From: Batkoa obscura
Taxonomy: Eukaryota > Entomophthoromycota > Entomophthoromycetes > Entomophthorales > Batkoaceae
Direction: 5' to 3'
Assembly (NCBI GenBank): GCA_030770535.1
Contig: JASVEC010000017.1
Span: 62,001-126,000 of the forward strand
Length of the DNA stretch: 64,000 nucleotides
Made by a program: the position numbers and the translations under genes. Below the pieces are notes generated by a model. It saw nothing but the letters and a program-made list of their open reading frames with translations, was not told where the DNA came from and made no database searches. Every line of letters begins with the position of its first letter. The first letter of the stretch is position 1. Below are positions 57,666-64,000 of this stretch, piece after piece.

Positions 57666-58802
57666 ATGATCAATTTGCGTCGAAATAACATATACATAAT
57701 AATATTGATCATAGTAATGACCATAAGCGTGTATCTGATCTTTAACACAAGCAATAAAAAGGCAGGAAAAGAGATCCTAAGTCAATTGAACATCCAACCG
57801 GAAGTAGCCAACTATAAACAGGTAGAAGGGTTAAAGCAGATAATTCATTTTAATAGCACAGAGAAAGAAAATGCGTGCTTTTTAATTTTGATCCGTAACA
57901 AAGAATTGAAAGATTTTAAACGTAGTATGAAACAGTTGGAAGATAGGTTCAATAAACATTATAATTATCCATATGTGTTTTTAAACGATGTCCCATTTAC
58001 GTCCGACTTCAAAGAGCAGGTTCAAGCGTTAACGAGTGCTGAAGTAGAGTTTGGTTTAATTCCAAAAGAACATTGGAGTATTCCTTCCTTTATTAATGAA
58101 ACAAAAGCAAAACAGAGCTGGGAACAGATGGCTTCGGATGGAGTATTATATGGAGGTTCTGAATCTTATCGTCACATGTGTCGCTTTGAATCTGGCTTCT
58201 TTTATCGCCATGAATTAGTACAAAAATACGATTATTATTGGCGAGTAGAACCAGAAGTTCAGTTTTCTTGCGATTTGCAATTTGATCCATTTCGTTATAT
58301 GAGGGAGAATAATAAGCTATATGGGTTCACGATTGCACTTTATGAGTTTGAACAGACGATACCTACCTTATGGAAAACAGTAAATGAATGGATTAAGAAG
58401 TTTGATATTAAACTACCTAAAGATAATGGCATGCCGTTTATTTCGGATGATAAGGGAGAAACCTATAACCTGTGCCATTTCTGGACTAACTTTGAAATTG
58501 CTTCCTTTGATTTATGGAGAGACAAACAATATTTGGATTATTTCACTTATTTGGATCAATCTGGCGGCTTCTTTTATGAACGTTGGGGAGATGCCCCTGT
58601 TCATTCTATTTATGCGGCGCTTACGTTGCCAAAAGATAAAATTCACTTTTTTAATGAGATTGGATACTTTCATTCCCCCTTCACACATTGTCCAATCCAA
58701 AGTGAGTTAAATAAGTTTTGTCATTGTGATGTGAATGATAACTTTGATAACGAGGATTATTCATGCACTAAAAAATGGATAGAAATTACCCAAGTTGATT
58801 AG
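57666..58802 (+). CDS. GT15 alpha-1,2-mannosyltransferase (KRE2/KTR family)
   Basis: A 378-residue intronless frame. A short cytoplasmic tail and signal anchor (about residues 9-26) give the type II Golgi topology of this family. Conserved blocks in order are CFLILIRNKEL (71-81), YYWRVEPEVQFSCD (190-203), YNLCHFWTNFEI (267-278, with Glu277 at the position of the Kre2 catalytic Glu) and GGFFYERWGDAPVHS (300-314). The Cys residues near the C-terminus (THCPIQ, FCHCDV, YSCTKKW) are also typical. Members transfer mannose from GDP-mannose in O- and N-linked glycans of wall proteins, so the Ser/Thr-rich proteins in this window are plausible substrates. GT15 is essentially a fungal family. Which KTR subgroup it belongs to cannot be told by eye. 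Confidence 0.94.
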   Translation: MINLRRNNIYIIILIIVMTISVYLIFNTSNKKAGKEILSQLNIQPEVANYKQVEGLKQIIHFNSTEKENACFLILIRNKELKDFKRSMKQLEDRFNKHYNYPYVFLNDVPFTSDFKEQVQALTSAEVEFGLIPKEHWSIPSFINETKAKQSWEQMASDGVLYGGSESYRHMCRFESGFFYRHELVQKYDYYWRVEPEVQFSCDLQFDPFRYMRENNKLYGFTIALYEFEQTIPTLWKTVNEWIKKFDIKLPKDNGMPFISDDKGETYNLCHFWTNFEIASFDLWRDKQYLDYFTYLDQSGGFFYERWGDAPVHSIYAALTLPKDKIHFFNEIGYFHSPFTHCPIQSELNKFCHCDVNDNFDNEDYSCTKKWIEITQVD

Positions 58803-59469
58803 ACTTTACTATTAGATCTTAGTTAAAATTATTTATATTCGTTAAATAAATATTATCATAACGTGACATTACTCTTTAGGTGTTTTTTGTTGATATTGAG
58901 ATTGATTGTATTGAGCTATTCAAACATTTCTCAAAAATTCAGATTTTAAAGCATGATTCAAATATTAAATAATACAAAAATATGAATTTATTTGATGATA
59001 TTGTAGCATTTTTAGATAACTATATAGTTTTTTGTATATCTAAAACTTTGAAAACACTAATTATTTAATAAGTTAAATTAATGAATAAACAAAATATTGA
59101 AAATTAAAAACTTTAAATATTATTATTTAAAAGATGACTCTCAGAAATCGTAATTAATTTTTTAATAAAAATGTTATTTGATTTAAACCAATTGATTTGA
59201 AAATACAAACGCTAATTTAAACAGCTAATTCAATCGAATTTGGACATTTATTATCAAAAAAATGAATTATATTCAAATAATATTTTGTTAAAAAATCAAT
59301 TTTCAAATATTTAATTTAGCTTAATTTAAAGAATAGTTGCCCATTAAAGCCAACTTCAATTATCTCAAATCCTAAAAATTAAAGCCCAAAAAATATTTCG
59401 AAATTAACAACTCAATAACCAAATAATTAAAAACACTTAAATGAATCAAACAATTTAAATATTAAAAAT
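58803..59469. other. AT-rich spacer between convergent genes
   Basis: 3' flanks of the GT15 and helicase genes. Nothing recognised. Confidence 0.5.
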
Positions 59470-61153
59470 CTATTTTTTATTTCTATTAGGCAATGGATTA
59501 TCATTCAAATACATAGCAGCAAACCGTTTAGCTTCAGCCACCTTATTGAGCTGTTCGATAACAGCATCTTCTTCCACCGGATATTCGTTCATTTTGATAC
59601 CAATCTCTCCTTCAATGGCTTGTACAATCTTAATATCTCTTTCAGTAACCAGAGATAAAGCCAGACCACCTCTACCAGCACGAGCAGTACGTCCTACACG
59701 ATGAATGTAATCCACTGGGTCCCTAGGTAAGTCTAAGTTGATCACTAGTTGTACCTTGGGGATATCCAAACCTCTACTGGCCACATCGGTACATACTAAG
59801 ATCTTGGTATGATTTGCCTTAAACCTAGCCAAAGAATTCATGCGATCCATCTGTTTCATAGCAGAGTGTAAGGCGGTGCAAGGGATCTCTAATTTATTCA
59901 ATAAAATTTTAATAAGCTCACAGGTGTGGCATTTATTGACAAAAATAATCATTGACTTCTCAATCTCTAAATTGATCAACTGGTATAAATAGGCCTCCTT
60001 AACATACCCTGGTAAAAAAATATATTTCTGTTCCAATTGTTCAACTGTACTCTGGTCGCTCTTAATCAAATAGACGAATTTTTCTTTATTGTTTTTGTTA
60101 ATTAAGTTCATCACTTGTTCTGTCATGGTGGCCGTAAACAACAGCGTTTGCCTCTTTTTTGGCAAAGCATCAAAAATTACTTTTAAATCTCTACCAAATG
60201 TTGGTTGGAGTAAACGATCCGCTTCATCTAACACAAGAGTATTTAACTTACTCAAATTCAACACATCAAAACTAGAATTGATGATATCCGCCAACCTTCC
60301 AGGCGTGGCAATAACAATATGTGGTCTTCTCTTTAACTCTAATGTTTGTTGAAGCATATCCATACCTCCTACAATTACACTATACTTCAAATTAATCCCT
60401 TCACCAAACCCTGCTAATTGTTCTGCTATCTGTAATGCCAGCTCTCTTGTTGGCGTCAATATTAAACCAAAAATCCCATATGGCTCTAAGGCTAGTTTAT
60501 GTAACATTGGTAGCCCAAAAGCGGCTGTTTTTCCAGAACCTGTTTTGGCACTGCCAATGACATCTTTACCTAATAGAATTAATAAAACTTCAAATCAATT
60601 TGATAAAAAAGAGCTTACCTTTTAATATTTCAGGGATACAATTGACTTGAATTTCAGTTGGTTCTTGAATACCCAATTTTTTGACACTTTCAATCAACCA
60701 TGAGTTAAGTCCTAGATCTTTGAAATTTTTGCTTTTTGTGATGGGCTGTTTTTTAGCTTCTATCTGCGTATCTCGGGTTGTTTCTTCTTTAGGTTTATCA
60801 TCTAATGATTCTTCTGCCCCTCCATCTCTTGAACCTTCTGCTCTTGCTTCTGAATCGCCCGAGTTTTCTTCTAAATCCTGTTCAATTTCTTCTTCTTCTG
60901 AACCTTTTATTTCTTCGTCCTCTGAGTTCTCATCTATTTCTTTGTCCGAATCCTCTTCCATTTCTGAATATTTTTCATCTTTTTCCTCACTCGAGTGTTC
61001 TCTTATTTGTACTATATCCTTTTTGTCTGCTTTTTTAGTATCAATTTTCTCTATCTTGTTATCATTATTTGCTGATACCAGTTTAGCTTTTTTATTCTTA
61101 TCAAATTGATTTAAAGTCTTATTGTTATTCACTTTCTTTTTATTTAAAGCCAT
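59470..61153 (-). CDS. DBP8: DEAD-box RNA helicase, Dbp8/DDX49 type
   Basis: Two exons, 61153-60619 and 60569-59470, 544 residues. An acidic Lys/Glu/Ser-rich extension of about 130 residues precedes the Q-motif region (FKDLGLNSWLIESVKKLGIQ, then PTEIQVNCIP). Motifs: I AKTGSGKT (186-193), Ia PTRELA (218-223), Ib TPGR (267-270), II DEAD (293-296), III TAT (323-325), V ASRGLDIP (441-448) and VI HRVGRTARAG (467-476). The DLGLN-WL opening and EPYGIFGLILTPTRELALQI are characteristic of Dbp8/DDX49, a nucleolar helicase of 40S ribosomal subunit biogenesis. The acidic N-terminus is longer than in yeast Dbp8. The single intron splits the region just before motif I. It is divergent from nothing nearby; the GH47 gene ends 114 bp upstream on the same strand. 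Confidence 0.9.
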
Positions 61154-61267
61154 GATAAATTATAAAAAATAAAGAAAAAGACAAAAAAATAAACCTCCAA
61201 AAAAATCCATTTTTATTCGTTATTAATTTCTCATAAAATCTTGATTTAAAGGATTAATTTTTAATTT

Positions 61268-62668
61268 TTATTTACTAATTTTTAGCGGATGAGCTTCCGT
61301 ATTAAACACCCATTGATCCAAATCGATGACCTCCCTTTCTTCAAATATAAGATAAAAATACTTCATAGTCTCAGCCAAAAAGAATGACTCCATAATATCT
61401 AACTGATTTTTACTTTTATCTACATCCATGACATCCTGATACACTGTAAACCCAGTTTCGGATTTGGAATACGTTAAAAAGCTTTGAAAGATACTCCAAG
61501 CCCAATCTTGATACTTTTTATCCCCAGTCATCTTATAGGCATAAAATAATGACTCGATTAGCTCAGGACGTAATGAGTTGTTTGGCACCCTCACAGATAA
61601 ATCCCTGCTACTTGAAAAGCTTACCACCTCAGGTCCAAGCCCAGTGGTGGTGATTTGATACGCATGATAGCAAGATTCTAACAGCTCTAAGCCCAATGCT
61701 TGATAATCACTTGATCCAGTGACTCTACTTGCCAAGGATAGCAACCCAGGTAGAAAGAAAGTAAGGTGATCCATATCTTGCTGAAAGTTCCCGTTATTAT
61801 CAATCCTTCCTAAGTAAAGATAGTCCATATTACCTCTCCTTAATAGCGATTTAAGTCCGACCATACTCTGTTGAAACATAGTCAAGTATTTATTATCACT
61901 CTGTGTGCTCCCTAACAAGATGTGTAACTTCAATAGATACTCATAATATGAGTCTCCAAGCGCACCAAATGAAATCTCCTTACTATCAAATTGTCCAGTA
62001 ACGACGTTCAGATATAAGGGATATAATCCAGTGCTAGGCTTCTTTAGTAAATCCAATAAATCATACACTTTGAGTGCAGCATTTTTATATTTTGGATCTC
62101 CAGTAATCACGCTTAATCGAGTAAACTCTAATTGTACAGAGCCAATTTCTGCTAAAATCACTCGATTTTTATTGTAATCAGGCTGTTTGCTATTAAAATC
62201 AATTCTATAAAATGGCAATCCTGATGGTGAATTAAATGCTGGTAGTAAAGCATCTGCAAGTTGCACAGCTTTTTCTAACAAAATTTTATGTCCTGATAAA
62301 TCATAACTTGATACTAATCCCCCAAGGTAACGTATTACTGTCTCAAAAAATAACACCTGTCCATTTGATTTACTAAAGTTGACTTTACCTATCCTTTCCA
62401 CACATTGGTCAAATTCGTCATGGTACCCCATAAGATATAATGTAGTCATACTGTCCACCATTGTTAAACCCCAGCCTTGGAAGCGATCATTGACGGTGGC
62501 GTTGGTCAAAGGACGTAATTCATCACTACCAAAAGCGTGTCGCTTGTAGCCGCTCCAGGCGTGCATAAAACCATTACGAATTTCGTTGAGTTGTTCAGGA
62601 GTGGTTAGAATTGAATTAGATAGAAATAAAATTGGAAATAAAATGTTGGTGATAGTGGTTAGTAGCAT
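61268..62668 (-). CDS. GH47 alpha-1,2-mannosidase
   Basis: A 466-residue intronless frame with an N-terminal hydrophobic segment (residues 3-20) that acts as signal peptide or anchor. GH47 blocks in order: NGFMHAWSGYKRHAFGSDEL, GWGLTMVDSMTTLYLMGY, FFETVIRYLGGLVSSYDL (Glu109 region), FLPGLLSLASR, LRPELIESLFYAYKMTGD, and the final FNTEAHPL whose Thr binds the calcium ion in known structures. The enzyme trims alpha-1,2-linked mannose from N-glycans in the ER/Golgi; fungal forms are also secreted. The length is near that of the secreted fungal enzymes (about 500). Together with the GT15 gene it forms a small glycan-processing neighbourhood, though on opposite strands with the helicase between them. 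Confidence 0.92.
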   Translation of the reverse strand: MLLTTITNILFPILFLSNSILTTPEQLNEIRNGFMHAWSGYKRHAFGSDELRPLTNATVNDRFQGWGLTMVDSMTTLYLMGYHDEFDQCVERIGKVNFSKSNGQVLFFETVIRYLGGLVSSYDLSGHKILLEKAVQLADALLPAFNSPSGLPFYRIDFNSKQPDYNKNRVILAEIGSVQLEFTRLSVITGDPKYKNAALKVYDLLDLLKKPSTGLYPLYLNVVTGQFDSKEISFGALGDSYYEYLLKLHILLGSTQSDNKYLTMFQQSMVGLKSLLRRGNMDYLYLGRIDNNGNFQQDMDHLTFFLPGLLSLASRVTGSSDYQALGLELLESCYHAYQITTTGLGPEVVSFSSSRDLSVRVPNNSLRPELIESLFYAYKMTGDKKYQDWAWSIFQSFLTYSKSETGFTVYQDVMDVDKSKNQLDIMESFFLAETMKYFYLIFEEREVIDLDQWVFNTEAHPLKISK

Positions 62669-64000
62669 AATGTTGTTTATTTAGTGATGAGATTGGTGGC
62701 GGATTAGTGAAGTAAAAAGACTGGTTTCTTATATAAGTAAAGGTTTTTACATTGTTTTTATATTTTATTTTATTGAGTTTTTAATGCACGTTGGTTTTCG
62801 AATGTTTGTTTGCTTATTTTGGGCTTAACTCATTCTTCCCCTAGCCAAGATTAATTCTTTTTTTTTAATGCTGTAACGGACTTTTTTATATTAAATTTTG
62901 ACTGCCATTTTTAGCTTTTGACAGCCTAAAATGAGTTTTTAAAAGCTTCTGTAGGGCTAATTTAGAAAATTGGTCTAAATAAGGGATAGACAAATTCATT
63001 ATGAAAGTATATTTTTACAAAACGACTCACATTTCAATAAAATGGTAAGTGGATGTAATAAATACCATATCCCCAATATTGAAAAAATGTATAAAAAGAA
63101 TATAATTTTATAATTTCGGTATTCACAATCTTTAAAAAACTATTAATTAAAGTTATCACTTCATCATTAATGAAATAAATATAAAAACTAATTCAGGTGA
63201 TTGAAAAAAGGGTATTTGTCCATTATGATAAGCATATGAATTAGAATAAAATGTAAAACACTAAATTAAGACGCACATAAAATTCTAGATTTTCAACTTT
63301 TTAATATTGAGTTTCAGATTTGTGTATTTTATTATTCTATTTCATATAAATAGTTATTCTAATATAAAGTTATGACCTTGAAATGTTGATATGAACTAAT
63401 TTATAGGAAAAAAGTGGTGAAATGTTACTTTTGTAACTATCCTCATTGCTGAGGTGTTAATATTAGGAACATAGTTTTAGAATAAATCATAGCCTTAATA
63501 TAATACTCATATTAAAATCATTTAATGAAAAATTATCAACTTGAACTATTAATGAAATAGAATAATATGTTACCAGATTTGACTTAGTCTAATTAAAAAG
63601 TGAAATGGTAATTCTACCATATAAACCTATGCTAAATGGTAGTTTTTCTATTTCTAACTAAATTTACCCTAATGATTTTTAATAACGACTCCATTCAATC
63701 TGTTACAAGCATAAGTCAAAATATAACATTCAATCAATAAACAGAACATTAAAGGGATGGTAAAGTACTTGAATGCAGTATATATTATTGTATTGAGGTA
63801 AATTATGGAACCATCCTTGATTAATGTAATAATTATATCGCATTTATAGTAATTTACTGCCGAACTTTGGGTTTATTAAGGCGAGTTATAATTAGTCACA
63901 TTTAAACGAAGCTTCTTAAATTTATCCATAGCTAAATAAACAAGTTGCCTTAATAAAATACTTCTAAACCAACCACATTAGTTTGCTCCATTTTATTTAT
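62669..64000. other. AT-rich terminal spacer
   Basis: No gene, MITE copy or RNA gene recognised up to the window end, apart from the TATA box at 62728-62735. Confidence 0.5.
62728..62735 (-). promoter_or_regulatory. TATA box of the GH47 gene
   Basis: TATATAAG, 60-67 bp before the ATG. Confidence 0.45.

Noticed and set aside
1-64000. CRISPR arrays, bacterial operons, LTR or envelope-bearing elements
   Set aside because: Short dispersed repeats are irregularly spaced and scattered, not arrayed. Genes have introns. No long terminal repeats, capsid-, integrase- or envelope-like frames were seen.

Overview
The window is eukaryotic and reads as a very AT-rich fungal genome. Genes are split by short introns (about 45-230 bp, GTAAGT-like donors, TAG acceptors) and several proteins carry poly-asparagine runs. 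Fungal markers are a GT15 (KRE2/KTR-type) mannosyltransferase, a secreted tyrosinase, a secreted dipeptidyl-peptidase 5, a GH47 mannosidase and Ser/Thr-rich wall-type proteins. A CC2D1/Lgd homologue and the extreme AT content suggest an early-diverging lineage (for example Zoopagomycota/Entomophthoromycotina); that placement is inference.

Layout. 1-0.8 kb: 3' part of a Ser/Thr-rich secreted protein gene. 2.3-10.3 kb: a compact block of intron-bearing housekeeping genes (a type II membrane PA-domain/degenerate M28 protein, mitochondrial ERA GTPase, RMND1/DUF155 protein, CC2D1/Lgd). 10.7-13.4 kb: a dead and an intact relative of the first gene. 15.6-16.9 kb: tyrosinase. 20.4-21.6 kb: IBA57. 22.0-40.8 kb: three different Nup155/Nup170-family nucleoporin genes, two on the plus strand and one on the minus strand, with an intronless dipeptidyl-peptidase 5 gene between the second and third. 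44.5-46.9 kb: GH3 beta-glucosidase. 50.2-50.9 kb: a two-HTH CENP-B/Tc5-like protein without a DDE domain. 51.2-52.2 kb: a decayed LINE-like insertion flanked by an 18-bp direct repeat. 52.5-54.0 kb: a dead dipeptidyl-peptidase 5 copy. 55.5-62.7 kb: a small secreted protein, a GT15 mannosyltransferase, a Dbp8-type DEAD-box helicase and a GH47 mannosidase.

Two gene classes are interleaved. Intracellular housekeeping genes carry 1-8 introns and lie close together. Secreted or secretory-pathway genes are intronless, have a TATA box about 55-100 bp before the ATG, and sit in long AT-rich spacers. Those spacers hold ten copies of a roughly 100-bp terminal-inverted-repeat element (MITE-like) and two unrelated palindromic elements of about 180 bp.

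The most unusual items are the three-gene Nup155 cluster, whose shared exon sizes show common ancestry, the abundant 100-bp MITE family, and the DDE-less CENP-B-like gene. Coordinates of spliced genes were worked out by hand from splice signals and reading frame.
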